Below are positions 55,022-64,000 of a DNA stretch of 64,000 bases, piece by piece. The notes under the pieces are model-generated. The model had not been told where the DNA came from. It searched no databases and worked only from the letters and a program-made list of their open reading frames with translations. Origin of the DNA: Actinomadura sp. NBRC 104412 (GTDB taxonomy: Bacteria > Actinomycetota > Actinomycetes > Streptosporangiales > Streptosporangiaceae); assembly GCF_030269515.1 (NCBI RefSeq), contig NZ_BSTM01000004.1, forward strand, positions 62,001-126,000, read 5' to 3'. A program made the translations under genes and the position numbers. Within the stretch, counting starts at the first letter, position 1. Every line of letters starts with the position of its first letter.

Positions 55022-56304
55022 GGGTCGAGATCTTCGGGATCCCCGGGCTGCCCGAGATCCGGGAGGGCGACGACATCGCGGGGCTGCTGCCGGCGGGCCT
55101 GCTGGCGGACGGCGACATCGTGGTGATCACGTCCAAGATCGTCAGCAAGGCGGAGGGCCGGGTGCTGGTCGCCGCCGACCGGGAGAAGGCGATCGACGCC
55201 GAGACGGTGCGGGTGGTCGCGCGGCGGACGCACGCGCGCGGCGAGACCCGGATCGTCGAGACGCGGCAGGGCCTGGTGCTGGCCGCCGCCGGGGTGGACG
55301 CGTCCAACACCGAGCCCGGCACCGTGCTGCTCCTGCCGGAGGACCCGGACGCCTCGGCCCGCCGGATCCGCGCGCGCCTGCGCGAGCGGACCGGCCTGAA
55401 CGTGGCGGTGCTGCTGTCCGACACGCTGGGACGGCCCTGGCGGATGGGGCTGACCGACAACGCGATCGGGGCCGCCGGGCTGCCCGCCTTGCAGGACTTG
55501 CGGGGCCGCGACGACGCGTACGGCAACCGGCTGGAGGCGACGATCACGGCGCTGGCCGACGAGGTCGCCTCGGCCGCCGAACTGGTCAAGGGCAAGCTGG
55601 ACGGGGTGCCCGTCGCCGTGGTGCGGGGCCTGGGCTCGCTGGTCACCGAGGACGACGGCCCCGGCGCGCGGGAGCTGGTGCGCCCCGCCGACGAGGACAT
55701 GTTCCGGTACGGGTCGGCCGAGGTGCTGCACGCGCGGCGGACGATCCGGGAGTTCACCGGCGAGCCGGTGGACCCCGCGGCGGTCCGGCGGGCCGTGGCG
55801 GCGGCGATCACCGCGCCGGCGCCGCACCACACCACGCCGTGGCGGTTCGTCCTGCTGGAGTCCGCGGAGTCGCGGACGCGCCTGCTGGACGCGATGCGCG
55901 ACGCCTGGGAGGCGGACCTGCGGCGGGACGGCTTCTCCGAGGAGTCGATCGCCAGGCGGCTGCGCCGCGGTGAGGTGCTCCGCCGCGCTCCGTACCTGGT
56001 GGTGCCGTGCCTGGTCATGGACGGCTCGCACGCCTATCCCGACGCGCGGCGCGCCGGCGCCGAGCGCGAGATGTTCGTGGTGGCCATGGGCGCGGGGGTG
56101 GAGAACCTGCTGGTCGCACTGGCCGTGGAGGGGCTGGGCTCGTGCTGGGTGTCGAGCACGATGTTCTGCCGCGACGTCGTCCGCGACGTCCTGGACCTGC
56201 CGGACGACTGGGACCCGATGGGCGCCGTGGGCGTCGGCCATGCCGCCGCGCCGCCGCGTTCCCGTCCGCCCCGCGAACCGGACGCGTTCATCGAGGTGCG
56301 CTGA
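55018..56304 (+). CDS. fbiB: Bifunctional coenzyme F420:L-glutamate ligase/dehydro-F420 reductase
   Basis: A 428-residue two-domain enzyme. Residues 1-245 are the gamma-glutamyl ligase domain that extends F420-0 with glutamates ([64 protein letters not shown]). Residues of about 250-428 are the nitroreductase-like FMN domain ([40 protein letters not shown]), which reduces dehydro-F420-0 in mycobacteria. GTG 55018 overlaps fbiA's stop. A bidirectional terminator follows at 56388. Confidence 0.95.
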   Translation: MRVEIFGIPGLPEIREGDDIAGLLPAGLLADGDIVVITSKIVSKAEGRVLVAADREKAIDAETVRVVARRTHARGETRIVETRQGLVLAAAGVDASNTEPGTVLLLPEDPDASARRIRARLRERTGLNVAVLLSDTLGRPWRMGLTDNAIGAAGLPALQDLRGRDDAYGNRLEATITALADEVASAAELVKGKLDGVPVAVVRGLGSLVTEDDGPGARELVRPADEDMFRYGSAEVLHARRTIREFTGEPVDPAAVRRAVAAAITAPAPHHTTPWRFVLLESAESRTRLLDAMRDAWEADLRRDGFSEESIARRLRRGEVLRRAPYLVVPCLVMDGSHAYPDARRAGAEREMFVVAMGAGVENLLVALAVEGLGSCWVSSTMFCRDVVRDVLDLPDDWDPMGAVGVGHAAAPPRSRPPREPDAFIEVR

Positions 56305-56387
56305 CGCGCCGTGCCCGGGAAACCCCGGAATTCACGGTGGATTTCTTCGGGACCGGACGCCGGGACGTTGAATATCGCACCCGAAAA

Positions 56388-56414
56388 GGGCCGGGCGGAG
56401 AAACCGCCCGGCCC
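56388..56414. terminator. Bidirectional terminator between fbiB and fbiC
   Basis: Arms GGGCCGGGCGG (56388-56398) and CCGCCCGGCCC (56404-56414) pair perfectly around AGAAA. AAAA precedes the plus-strand arm, giving a short U-run for fbiC transcripts from the other side. It lies 84 bp after fbiB and 15 bp after the fbiC stop. Confidence 0.85.
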
Positions 56415-56428
56415 CGTTCATCCGGCCC

Positions 56429-59044
56429 TCAGGTGGCGACCAGCGGAAGGCTCGTCCGGCCGTTTCCGGAAAGGTTCTTCCCGAATTGGCCGACGCCGTC
56501 GGTGCGGCGGGACGCCTCCAGCCGCTCGGCGGGCACCTCACCGTACGTGGTGGTGCGCTGCCGGGCGGGACGGCCGGCCGCGGCGGCGATCGCCTCCAGC
56601 GAGCTGATCGTCTTGAACGAGCCGTTCTCCGAGCCCGCCATCCGGCTGATCGTCTCCTCCATCAGCGTCCCGCCGAGGTCGTTGACGCCGCCGCGCAGCA
56701 CCCGGACGCACAGCTCGTCGCCCAGCTTCACCCAGGAGGTCTGGATGTTGGGGATGGCGCCGTGCAGCAGGATCCGCGCGAGCGCGTGCACGGCGAGGTT
56801 CTCCCGGACGGTGGGACCGGGACGTGCCAGCCCGGCCAGGTAGATCGGCGAGTTGTGGTGAACGAACGGCAGCAGCACGAACTCGGTGAACCCGCCCGTC
56901 CGCTCCTGGATGGAGCGCAGCAGCTTGAGGTGGGCCACCCAGTGCGCGGGCGTGTCGACGTGCCCGTACATCATCGTGGACGTGGTCGGGATGCCCAGCT
57001 CGTGCGCGGTGGTGACGACCTCGATCCACTGGTCGGCGGGCAGCTTGCCCTTGGTGAGCACCCAGCGCACGTCGTCGTCCAGGATCTCGGCGGCGGTGCC
57101 GGGGAGGGAGTCGACGCCCGCCTCCTTCGCGGCCTGCAACCACTCGCGGATGGACAGGTCGGTGCGGCTGGCGCCGTTGACGACCTCCATCGGGCTGTAG
57201 GAGTGCAGGTGGATGTCCGGCGCGCGCCGCTTCACCTCGCGGGCCAGGTCGAAGTAGGCGGTGCCGGGCAGGTCGGGATGGATGCCTCCCTGCATGCAGA
57301 CCTCGGTGGCGCCGGCCTCCCACGCCTCGTCCACCCGGTCCCCCACCTGTGACAGGGACAGGGTGTAGGCGTCGGCGTCGGTGCGGCGCTGCGCGAACGC
57401 GCAGAACCGGCAGCCGGTGTAGCAGACGTTGGTGAAGTTGATGTTGCGGGTGACGACGTAGGTGACGTCGTCCCCGACCGCCTCGCGGCGCAGGTCGTCG
57501 GCGATCCGCATGAGGGCGTCGAGTTCGGGACCGGCGGCGTGCAGCAGCGCGAGGGCCTCGTCGTCGGACAGCCCGGCCGGGTCCTTCTCCGCCGACGCGA
57601 GCGCGGCCTTCACGTCCGCGTCGAAGCGCGCGGGCGCGCTCATCCTCTCGCGCAGCGCGTCCCAGTCGCCGTAGACGGAGTCGAAGTCCTCGCGGCGGTC
57701 GGTGGTGCGCCCGGTGGTGTCGATCTCGACGTGCAGCTCGGTACGGCCCGTGCCGCCGAACGACTCGTAGCCGCCGACGCCACCCGGGGCGCTCTCCGAA
57801 CCGGGCTCCTGCCACGGGCGTCCCTCGACGACGGCGTCCTCCCGGGCCAGGCCGGTCTCGGGGTCGGCCAGGGCGGCGACGTGCGCGGCGAGGCGCGGGT
57901 CGAGCCAGGGCTCGCCGCGCTTGACGTACTCGGGGTAGATCGTGAGCCGTTCCCGCAAGGTGAAGCCCTGCTCGGCGGTGCGGGCGGCCAGCTCGTCGAT
58001 CTGCGGCCAGGGGCGTTCCGGGTTGACGTGGTCGGGGGTCAGCGGCGACACGCCGCCCCAGTCGTCGATCCCCGCCCGCAGCATCAGCGCGTACTGGTCG
58101 TCCACCAGGTTCGGCGGCGCCTGGACGCGCGCCTTCGGCCCCAGCACCAGCCGGGTCACGGCGATCGTCGCGGCCAGTTCCTCCAACTCGGCGTCCGGGG
58201 TGTCGCGCATCTTGGTGTCGGGCTTGGCGCGGAAGTTCTGGACGATCACCTCCTGGATCGCGCCGTACTCCCGCATCGTCCTGCGGATCGCGAAGATCGC
58301 CTCGGCCCGCTCGCGCGCCGTCTCCCCGATGCCGATGAGGATGCCGGTGGTGAACGGGACGTTGGTGCGGCCCGCGTCCTCCAGCACCCGGAGCCGCACG
58401 GCGGGGTCCTTGTCCGGCGACCCGAAGTGCGGGCCGCCCTTCTCGGTGAACAGCCGGGTCGCGGTCGTCTCCAGCATCATCCCCATCGAGGGCGACACCG
58501 GCTTGAGCCGCTGGAAGTCACGCCACCCCAGCACGCCCGGGTTGAGGTGCGGCAGCAGTCCCGTCTCCTCCAGCACGCGCACGGCCATCGCCCGCACGTA
58601 CGAGAGCGTGTCGTCGTAGCCGTGCGCGTCCAGCCACTCCCGCGCCTGCCTCCACCGGTCCTCGGGACGGTCGCCGAGGGTGAACAGCGCCTCCTTGCAC
58701 CCGAGCGCCGCGCCCTGCCGCGCGATCTCCAGTACCTCGTCCGGGCTGAGGAACGGCGACTCCAGCCGATGCGGGACGGTCGCGAACGTGCAGTAGCCAC
58801 AGCGGTCCCGGCACAGCCGGGTGAGCGGGATGAAGACCTTGCGGCTGTAGGTGATGACGCCGGGACGGCCCGCCGCCTCCAGCCCCGCGTCCCGGGTCCG
58901 CGCGGCGTAATTCAGCAGGTCGTCAAGCTGCTCGCCGCGTGCGTGCAGCAGAGTGGTGGCCTCGTCCAGATCCAGTGTCTTGCCGTCGCGCGCCCTGGCC
59001 AGCGCCCGCCGGAGGGCGCTCTCGGTCACGCCGCCCCCGCTCAT
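56429..59044 (-). CDS. fbiC: FO synthase (7,8-didemethyl-8-hydroxy-5-deazariboflavin synthase)
   Basis: An 871-residue fusion of two radical-SAM enzymes, CofG (N-terminal half) and CofH (C-terminal half), which together make the deazaflavin Fo from a flavin precursor and tyrosine. CofG cluster cysteines are 78, 82 and 85 ([11 protein letters not shown]); CofH cysteines are 541, 545 and 548 ([11 protein letters not shown]). Both barrels are full length. RBS GGAGGCGAGG precedes ATG 59044. Convergent with fbiA-fbiB, so all dedicated core F420 genes except the lactyl-phosphate nucleotidyltransferase lie together here. Confidence 0.96.
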   Translation of the reverse strand: MSGGGVTESALRRALARARDGKTLDLDEATTLLHARGEQLDDLLNYAARTRDAGLEAAGRPGVITYSRKVFIPLTRLCRDRCGYCTFATVPHRLESPFLSPDEVLEIARQGAALGCKEALFTLGDRPEDRWRQAREWLDAHGYDDTLSYVRAMAVRVLEETGLLPHLNPGVLGWRDFQRLKPVSPSMGMMLETTATRLFTEKGGPHFGSPDKDPAVRLRVLEDAGRTNVPFTTGILIGIGETARERAEAIFAIRRTMREYGAIQEVIVQNFRAKPDTKMRDTPDAELEELAATIAVTRLVLGPKARVQAPPNLVDDQYALMLRAGIDDWGGVSPLTPDHVNPERPWPQIDELAARTAEQGFTLRERLTIYPEYVKRGEPWLDPRLAAHVAALADPETGLAREDAVVEGRPWQEPGSESAPGGVGGYESFGGTGRTELHVEIDTTGRTTDRREDFDSVYGDWDALRERMSAPARFDADVKAALASAEKDPAGLSDDEALALLHAAGPELDALMRIADDLRREAVGDDVTYVVTRNINFTNVCYTGCRFCAFAQRRTDADAYTLSLSQVGDRVDEAWEAGATEVCMQGGIHPDLPGTAYFDLAREVKRRAPDIHLHSYSPMEVVNGASRTDLSIREWLQAAKEAGVDSLPGTAAEILDDDVRWVLTKGKLPADQWIEVVTTAHELGIPTTSTMMYGHVDTPAHWVAHLKLLRSIQERTGGFTEFVLLPFVHHNSPIYLAGLARPGPTVRENLAVHALARILLHGAIPNIQTSWVKLGDELCVRVLRGGVNDLGGTLMEETISRMAGSENGSFKTISSLEAIAAAAGRPARQRTTTYGEVPAERLEASRRTDGVGQFGKNLSGNGRTSLPLVAT

Positions 59045-59192
59045 GGCCTCGCCTCCGCTCGGCGGCTCGCGACCGCCTCACTCGAAGTGCTCATGAAGCG
59101 CACTCTATGCCAAGCGTCATAGAAAATCCGAGGGGCGAAGGCCACGAACTACGCGATCAGGAACATTCGGCACAGCCGCCGCACGGCCGAAT

Positions 59193-60143
59193 CTATTCCC
59201 CCTCGGGCACTCCGCGCACGAGGAGGGGGAGGCGGGCGGCCAGCGCGTCGGCCGAGGCGCGCAGGGCGTCCAGGACCGCGCGGACGGACGGCCGCACCTC
59301 GGCGCCCACCCTCGTCCACATCACCATGCGACGCTCGACACTGGCCTCGGCGAGGTCGACCGGCACGACACCGACCTCCCTCTCCGCGACCGCCAGATAG
59401 GGCAGCAACGCGGCGGCCCGCGCCCGCGCCACCATCGTCAGGACCACCAGGACGTCGTTGGACCGGTACCGCACCTGCGGCCGGAACCCGCCCAGCTCGA
59501 CGCAGGTGCGTTCGAGCAGGTCGGCGAGGTTGGTGCCCGCGCGGCTCGTCGCCCAGGCGCGACCGGCCAGAGCGGCCATCGACACCGGCCCGGTCCCGGC
59601 CAGCGGATCGTCCTCCGCGAGCACGAGCCGCATCGGCTCGGTGATCAGCACCTCGGCGGCCAGTTCGGGACGGTGCGGGCGGGGCAGGTGGCTGTACTCG
59701 TCGGTCAGCACGACATCGATCTCGGCCATCACCAGCGCTTGCAGCACCCGGTGGAACTCCTCGTCCAGGACGTCCACCACCAGCTCCGGATACGCCTCCG
59801 CCAGCCGCGGCAGCGCGGGGGCGAGCACGTGCAGCAGCGCCGTCTGGAAGCCGACCAGCCGTACCACGCCCGCGACCCGGCCGCTGGCGGCCAGCGTCTC
59901 CTCCTCCGCACGCTGCGCCTGAGCCAGCAGCGTCTCGGCGTGACCGGCCAGCGTCTCCCCCGCCGCGGTCAGCCGCAACCGGCGCCCAACCCGTTCGACC
60001 AGCTCGACACCGGCGTCCTTCTGCAACTGGGCGAGCTGCTGCGACACCGCGGACGGGCTGTAGCCCAGGGCGTCCGCGGCGGCGCCCACCGTGCCGCGCA
60101 GCTTGAGCTCGCGCAACATCCGTAACCTGCCGAGATCCAACAT
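59193..60143 (-). CDS. LysR-family transcriptional regulator
   Basis: A 316-residue regulator. Residues 1-60 hold the helix-turn-helix (MLDLGRLRMLRELKLRGTVGAAADALGYSPSAVSQQLAQLQKDAGVELVERVGRRLRLTAAGE in outline). The rest is the periplasmic-binding-like ligand domain. The sequence fits the subgroup with the VGAAADALGYSPSAVSQQLAQL helix that is common in actinobacteria. It diverges from the small membrane gene at 60285, leaving 141 bp with a palindrome-like GTGAAGCGATTCTTACAC, a typical LysR control gap. Ligand and targets unknown; the small gene is a candidate target. Confidence 0.9.
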   Translation of the reverse strand: MLDLGRLRMLRELKLRGTVGAAADALGYSPSAVSQQLAQLQKDAGVELVERVGRRLRLTAAGETLAGHAETLLAQAQRAEEETLAASGRVAGVVRLVGFQTALLHVLAPALPRLAEAYPELVVDVLDEEFHRVLQALVMAEIDVVLTDEYSHLPRPHRPELAAEVLITEPMRLVLAEDDPLAGTGPVSMAALAGRAWATSRAGTNLADLLERTCVELGGFRPQVRYRSNDVLVVLTMVARARAAALLPYLAVAEREVGVVPVDLAEASVERRMVMWTRVGAEVRPSVRAVLDALRASADALAARLPLLVRGVPEGE

Positions 60144-60284
60144 TGTGAAGCGATTCTTACACGAATCCTGCAGTAACTGTCGCTGGACCTGAATGATTCA
60201 GCGAACGAGAATGACGTCACCGCGGTCAGTGAAGGGCCCCTGGCCAGGGCTCACCCCAACCGTTCCCACCGCAAGGACACCATC

Positions 60285-60551
60285 ATGTGGATCATCCTCC
60301 TCCTCGTCGCCCTGGCCGTCCTCGGACCGCTGTTCGGCACCGACACCCGCGACGGCCTCGACTGGAAGCCCGGCCACTTCTGGCGGCGGCCCACGCACCG
60401 CTACGACGACATCCCTCCCGTAGGCGGCAAGCACGTCTCAGTGCACGATGCTTCGGCGCACGGTGGCGTCAGAAGCTCCGGTAGTCACGAACGGGAAGAC
60501 GCGGTCCCCGGCGCGGCGGCGCCGCGCCGCCCAGTTCGAGCAGCCTGGTGA
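60285..60551 (+). CDS. Small membrane-anchored hypothetical protein
   Basis: An 88-residue product starting at ATG 60285, preceded by AAGGA. It begins MWIILLLVALAVLGPLFG, a single membrane helix, then TDTRDGLDWKPGHFWRRPTHRYDD and a variable tail. The first 55 codons have strongly GC-biased third positions, supporting a real gene. The last 28 overlap the end of the convergent glycosylase gene by 83 bp and lose the bias, so the true protein may be a little shorter or the overlap genuine. It diverges from the LysR gene, which may regulate it. No family recognised. Confidence 0.5.
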   Translation: MWIILLLVALAVLGPLFGTDTRDGLDWKPGHFWRRPTHRYDDIPPVGGKHVSVHDASAHGGVRSSGSHEREDAVPGAAAPRRPVRAAW

Positions 60552-61401
60552 CCCGGTGCCGGTGACCCGCGTACGGGGCGAGCAGTTCCAGCATCCCGGC
60601 GTCGTCCACCTTCCGCCCGGCCAGCGACCAGCCCACCAGCCCCGGCAGGTTGTAGTCACCGACGGAGACGGCGTCGGCGTCGCCGACGGCCCGCTGCCGG
60701 ATCTCCGCCGCCGTCCACACGCCGATCCCCGGCAGCGAACGCAGCCGGGGCTCGGCCGCGTCCTCCTCCAGCCGGTCCGCGACCCGCGCGGCCCCGATGA
60801 TCGTCCTGGCCCGGACCGGCTCGGCGCCGGACCTGTGCCACTCCCACGACGGGATCCCGACCCACACCTCGGGCGGCGGCGGCACCCGCAGCGCCGGATT
60901 GCCCGGGGCGGGACGCCCGAACCGGCGCAGCAGGTACGACCAGGCACGGAACGCCTCCAAGCCGAGGACCTTCTGCTCCAGCACCGCGGGGACCAGGGCC
61001 TCGAAGACGCGGCCGGTCCGCCCGATCCGCAGCCCGGGATGGCGCGCCGCCGCCTCCCGGACGACCGGATGCCGTGGCTCGAACTCCTCGGGGACGTCCC
61101 GCGCCCCCAGCAGGTCCGGGACCCCCTCCAGCAGCCAGTCCGCGCCCGGCCCCCAGGCGGCGGCCTCGACGACGTGCCCGCGCGCCCGCAGCCGCAGCGT
61201 CCCGGGGCCCTCCGGGGTGTACGAGGCACGCCAGATCGTCCCGTCCCGCTCGATCCGGAACGCCGGGTCCCGCCGCCCGCGCCGGTGCGGCAGCAGCGTC
61301 AGCCCTAGATCGACCACGAACCCCGGCTCCCACAACCGCACGCGCGGCGCGCCGTTGCCGGACCCGGCGGAGAGCTCGCCGGCGGCGGCCGCCTCAGGCA
61401 T
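60469..61401 (-). CDS. AlkA-type DNA-3-methyladenine glycosylase (HhH-GPD)
   Basis: A 310-residue base-excision-repair glycosylase. ATG 61401 overlaps the end of the nucleotidyltransferase gene by eight bases; the longer frame upstream is a shadow. N-terminal beta domain (VRLWEPGFVVDLGLTLLPHRRGRRDPAFRIERDGTIWRAS), a helical middle (FEALVPAVLEQKVLGLEAFRAWSYLL), the helix-hairpin-helix LRSLPGIGVWTAAEIRQRAVGDADAVSVGDYNLPGLVGWSL, and its catalytic Asp in SVGDYNLP. It would remove alkylated purines. Proximity to the YcaQ-type gene is not close, so no direct link is implied. Confidence 0.85.
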   Translation of the reverse strand: MPEAAAAGELSAGSGNGAPRVRLWEPGFVVDLGLTLLPHRRGRRDPAFRIERDGTIWRASYTPEGPGTLRLRARGHVVEAAAWGPGADWLLEGVPDLLGARDVPEEFEPRHPVVREAAARHPGLRIGRTGRVFEALVPAVLEQKVLGLEAFRAWSYLLRRFGRPAPGNPALRVPPPPEVWVGIPSWEWHRSGAEPVRARTIIGAARVADRLEEDAAEPRLRSLPGIGVWTAAEIRQRAVGDADAVSVGDYNLPGLVGWSLAGRKVDDAGMLELLAPYAGHRHRVTRLLELGGAAPPRRGPRLPVRDYRSF

Positions 61402-62461
61402 CCGCGGAGAACCGCACCGCCGTGGCGGGCAGCTCGACCTCGGGCCAGACGCGCAGACCGCCCCGCAGCTCGTTGCCGGGACCGACCACCGCGCCGTCGC
61501 CGAGGACGACACCGTCCAGCACCGCCCCGGGGCCGACCCTCGCGTCGTGGCCCAGCACCGAGTCGCGCACGGTGGCGCCCTCCGCCACGAACGCCCCGTC
61601 CAGCAGGACGCTGCCCGTCACCGTCGCGCCGGGCTCCACGACCGCGCCGCGCCCCACCGTCGTGCCGCCGCCGACCGCGGCGCCCTCCCTCACGTCGGCC
61701 CCTTCGAGGACCAGCAGCTCGCCGGGCGGGCCGGGCATGGCGGACGACTCCAGCCGGCCCAGCACCAGATCGCGGGAGCCTTGGACGAACGCCTGCGGGG
61801 TGCCCACGTCCAGCCAGTACTCCGACTCCACGTAGCCCATCACGACCGCGCCGGAGGCGATCATCTCGGGGAAGGTCTCGCGCTCGACCGACACGACCCG
61901 TCCGGGCGGGATGGCGTCGATCGCGTCGCGCCTGAAGACGTAGCAGCCCGCGTTGATCTGGTCGGTGACCGGATCCGGGGTCTTCTCCAGGAACGCGGTG
62001 ACCCGGCCCCGCCCGTCGGTGGGCACGCAGCCGAAGCGGGACGGGTCCTCCACGGGCGTCAGGTGCAGCGTCGCCGCGGCCCCGGCCTTCTCGTGCAGCG
62101 CCACCTGGGACACCACGTCGTGGCCCGACAGGATGTCGCCGTTGAGGACCAGGACGGGCTCGTGGGAGCCGCAGGTGAGGGCGCGTGCCGCGTTCCGGAT
62201 GGCGCCGCCGGTGCCGAGCGGCTCGTCCTCGCACGCGTAGACCAGGTCGACGCCGTAGGCGCGGTCGCCGAACGCGGCCTCGAACATCCCCGCGCGGTAG
62301 GACGTGGCGAACACGATGCGCTTCACGCCCGCCGCCTTGGCGCGCGCCAACTGGTGGGCCAGGAAGGGGACACCCGCCGTGGGAAGGAGGGGCTTCGGGG
62401 TGGAGATGGTCAACGGCCGCAGGCGGGTGCCCTGTCCGCCGACCAACAGGATCGCTTCCAA
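61394..62461 (-). CDS. Sugar-1-phosphate nucleotidyltransferase with left-handed beta-helix tail (GDP-mannose or GlcNAc type)
   Basis: A 355-residue protein started at TTG 62461, with GGAAGGAG just upstream. N-terminal nucleotide-binding domain: LEAILLVGGQGTRLRPLTISTPKPLLPTAGVPFLAHQLARAKAAG, then YACEDEPLGTGGAIRNAARALTCGSHEPVLVLNGDIL and the metal Asp in LNGDILSG. The C-terminal part has at least eight hexapeptide repeats (EGADVREGAAVGGGTTVGRGAVVEPGATV). The position matches the mannose-1-phosphate guanylyltransferase-like gene beside wbbL1 in mycobacteria (Rv3264c), as I recall; which sugar it uses is not decided by the sequence. Confidence 0.82.
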   Translation of the reverse strand: MEAILLVGGQGTRLRPLTISTPKPLLPTAGVPFLAHQLARAKAAGVKRIVFATSYRAGMFEAAFGDRAYGVDLVYACEDEPLGTGGAIRNAARALTCGSHEPVLVLNGDILSGHDVVSQVALHEKAGAAATLHLTPVEDPSRFGCVPTDGRGRVTAFLEKTPDPVTDQINAGCYVFRRDAIDAIPPGRVVSVERETFPEMIASGAVVMGYVESEYWLDVGTPQAFVQGSRDLVLGRLESSAMPGPPGELLVLEGADVREGAAVGGGTTVGRGAVVEPGATVTGSVLLDGAFVAEGATVRDSVLGHDARVGPGAVLDGVVLGDGAVVGPGNELRGGLRVWPEVELPATAVRFSADA

Positions 62462-62598
62462 GAGGCTCCTTCCACGACTTCGACGACGGCCGGTCCTCGC
62501 CCCGGCCTCCTCGGCTGGAAACGGTCCGGCAGAGCCTACTGGCAACGAATGAACAACCGGGCGCTACCTGCACGGTCGGCTATCCGACACGGCCCTTT

Positions 62599-63741
62599 TC
62601 ACCCCGGGGTGGCGTACTTGGCCACGGCCCGCTCGTACGACATCAGGTGCGCCTCGGCGGAGGCGTGCCAACTGAAGCCCTGCGAACGTTCGTAGGCGGC
62701 GTCGGCCAGGGCGGCACGCCGGTCCGGGTCCTCGATCAGGGCCTCCAGGGCGGCGGCGATGGACGACGCGTCCGGCTCCGTGTACGCGACGGCGTCCCCG
62801 CCGACCTCGGGCAGGGGACCGCGGCGCGTGGTGAGGACGGGCGCGCCGCAGGACATCGCCTCCAGCACGGGAAGCCCGAAGCCCTCGCCCCTGCTCGGCA
62901 GCGCCACCGCCAGCGCGCCGCCGAAGAACCCGGGCAGCGCGGGCCACGGCAGGTAACCGGGGCGCACCACGTTCAGCTCCAAGGGGACGGTGGACAGCGC
63001 CGCGTCGACCTCGTCGTCCCATCCGCCGCTGCCCGCCAGCACGAGCGCGGGCGGGTCGGGGTAGTCGGAGCAGGCCCGCACCCACCCCCTGATGAGGTTG
63101 GGCACGTTCTTGCGCGGCTCCAGCGCGCCCAGGTAGGCGACGTACGGGTGGCCGTGCAGGCCCAGCCGGTCGGAGACCCGCTTGACCTCGTCCGCGGACG
63201 GGCGGTGGAACACCTCGTGGTCCACGCCGTGGTAGGCCACGTCGATGCACGCGGGGTCGGCGCCCAGCAGCCGCACCAGCTCGTCCCTGGTGGCACGGGA
63301 CGGGGCGATCAGCCGGGTCGCGCGGCGGGCCGCCGTGCGGGTCGCCGACTTGATGTAGGTGGTGCGCACCGGGTCGTGCACCTCGGGCTCGGCGAACAGC
63401 GTCACGTCGTGGATGGTCACCACGGTGGGACGGCCCGCCTGGATGGGGATCGTGTACGTCGGCAGGTGGATCACGTCCGCGTTCACCTGCCGCGCCACGT
63501 ACGGCAGCCCGGACTGCTCCCAGGACAGCCTGGTCGCCCGGTGCGCCAGCGCGGCCGGGCCCTTGACGATCTGGGCCTGTGGCGCGAGCGTGCCGTACCG
63601 TTCCTCGTCCGCGCGCTGGCACGCCACGGCGAGGTCGGCCCCGAGCTCGTGCAGGGCCCGCAGCAGACCGTCGACGTACCGTCCCAACGCCCCGCGATCG
63701 GCGGGCACCGCGGTGGCGTCGAGCAGAATCCGAGGTGCCAA
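62599..63741 (-). CDS. Glycosyltransferase, GT4 family
   Basis: A 380-residue GT-B glycosyltransferase. N-terminal domain: MAPRILLDATAVPADRGALGRYVDGLLRALHELG. C-terminal sugar-nucleotide domain: YVAYLGALEPRKNVPNLIRGW, ALVLAGSGGWDDEVDAAL, and the EX7E-type motif SRGEGFGLPVLEAMSCGAPVLTTRRGPLPEVGGDA. Likely a mannosyl- or rhamnosyltransferase acting on a lipid or glycan precursor, in line with the adjacent nucleotidyltransferase. TTG 63741 begins the protein after GGGGTGG. Two hairpins lie 33-100 bp upstream. Confidence 0.87.
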   Translation of the reverse strand: MAPRILLDATAVPADRGALGRYVDGLLRALHELGADLAVACQRADEERYGTLAPQAQIVKGPAALAHRATRLSWEQSGLPYVARQVNADVIHLPTYTIPIQAGRPTVVTIHDVTLFAEPEVHDPVRTTYIKSATRTAARRATRLIAPSRATRDELVRLLGADPACIDVAYHGVDHEVFHRPSADEVKRVSDRLGLHGHPYVAYLGALEPRKNVPNLIRGWVRACSDYPDPPALVLAGSGGWDDEVDAALSTVPLELNVVRPGYLPWPALPGFFGGALAVALPSRGEGFGLPVLEAMSCGAPVLTTRRGPLPEVGGDAVAYTEPDASSIAAALEALIEDPDRRAALADAAYERSQGFSWHASAEAHLMSYERAVAKYATPG

Positions 63742-63773
63742 AGGTCCACCCCTATCCGGGCTTGGTGTTCTCT

Positions 63774-63841
63774 CTGGGGGCGGACCCCCAGTCCCCCAGG
63801 GCTACCGCCCGAAGGCCGGTGGAGTGAAAGGGGCTCACTCC
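63774..63841. repeat. Two adjacent hairpins upstream of the GT4 gene
   Basis: CTGGGGG (63774-63780) pairs with CCCCCAG at 63785-63791 and, alternatively, with a second CCCCCAG at 63793-63799, so two mutually exclusive stems are possible. A separate stem GGAGTGA (63821-63827) with TCACTCC (63835-63841) follows. They lie in the presumed leader of the GT4 gene, or terminate the transcript arriving from 63962. Confidence 0.55.
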
Positions 63842-63961
63842 CCCGTCCACCCCGAGCCTACGCCGAACAGGGCCGAACGTGAGCAACGCCACCCACTTCC
63901 TGGCGTAGCGCAACCCAGGTGAAACATTTCGTTGGGCTGGGCGTGGACCGGACGGTGACGA

Positions 63962-64000
63962 TCAGTCACGCTTGCGGGCGCGGATCAGCACGATGCTGCC
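63962..64000 (-). CDS. C-terminal end of a gene running off the right edge
   Basis: On the minus strand the last twelve codons read GSIVLIRARKRD followed by TGA (63962-63964). The hydrophobic strand then basic tail resembles the C-termini of SAM-dependent methyltransferases and other Rossmann proteins, but too little is visible to name it. The gene continues beyond base 64000. Position just upstream of the GT4 gene and in the same direction suggests an envelope-glycan operon. Confidence 0.4.
   Translation of the reverse strand, partial: GSIVLIRARKRD

Overview
The window is high-GC chromosomal DNA from an actinomycete with several hallmark systems: MtrAB-LpqB, WhiB2, a mycothiol-type enzyme, coenzyme F420 biosynthesis, a long ribosome-hibernation factor, and the sugar-PTS regulator DasR. 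A non-mycobacterial filamentous group such as Streptosporangiales/Thermomonosporaceae is my inference; there is no rRNA to confirm it. Much of the gene order (secA, hpf, comF, lpqB-mtrB-mtrA, ahcY, SIS isomerase, pmm, DUF3499, metallopeptidase-like gene, whiB2, fbiA-fbiB, nucleotidyltransferase, glycosyltransferase) follows, as I recall it, the Rv3240-Rv3265 block of Mycobacterium tuberculosis. This is therefore mostly core genome with inserted or rearranged pieces.

Layout. 1-11 kb: an N-acetylglucosamine system. It has the tail of a GH3 glycosidase, a lipoprotein gene, and a minus-strand operon nagA / SIS isomerase / EIIB / EIIA / HAD phosphatase / HPr / EI. Divergent from nagA is an EIIC gene, followed by dasR and a second EIIC gene. 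Two palindromes of the DasR (dre) type sit in the control regions. 11-25.5 kb: a DUF6459-like gene, secA, a YcaQ-type glycosylase, an anti-sigma-like/mycothiol fusion, an orphan NarL-type regulator, hpf, comF, and lpqB-mtrB-mtrA. 25.8-34.6 kb: a membrane/AAA cluster (GDPD-membrane-domain protein, DUF4129, DUF4350, MoxR, DUF58, SpoIIM, RDD) with an inserted Uma2-type nuclease gene. 34.6-38 kb: two different S-adenosylhomocysteine hydrolases separated by three tandem ~205-bp repeats. 38-41.4 kb: MerR, a decayed small gene, and a NarL two-component pair. 41.7-46.6 kb: an operon with DUF3499, pmm, a tiny Trm112 gene, a PGI/PMI-type isomerase and a CDF transporter, with three further repeat units inside it. 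46.9-53 kb: metallopeptidase-like gene, DUF5719, a large GT2 membrane glycosyltransferase, and whiB2. 53-60 kb: fbiA-fbiB convergent with fbiC, and a LysR regulator. 60.3-64 kb: an AlkA-type glycosylase, a sugar-nucleotidyltransferase, a GT4 glycosyltransferase, and the end of another gene.

The least explained signal is a dispersed family of intergenic repeats (seven units near 36.0-36.6, 45.4-46.1 and 46.8-46.9 kb). Each unit is modular: an end hairpin, a core holding two GCGATCGC octamers and a second hairpin, a G-rich spacer, and a CTGTGTTTATTG-like tail. In both hairpins different copies use different sequences, yet the two arms stay complementary. That suggests selection on a DNA or RNA fold rather than on a protein. 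Other points of interest are the compact two-EIIC GlcNAc regulon with a doubled dre site, the second non-canonical SAH hydrolase, 14-bp tandem repeats that carry the mtrB start codon, and a metallopeptidase-family protein with no HExxH motif.
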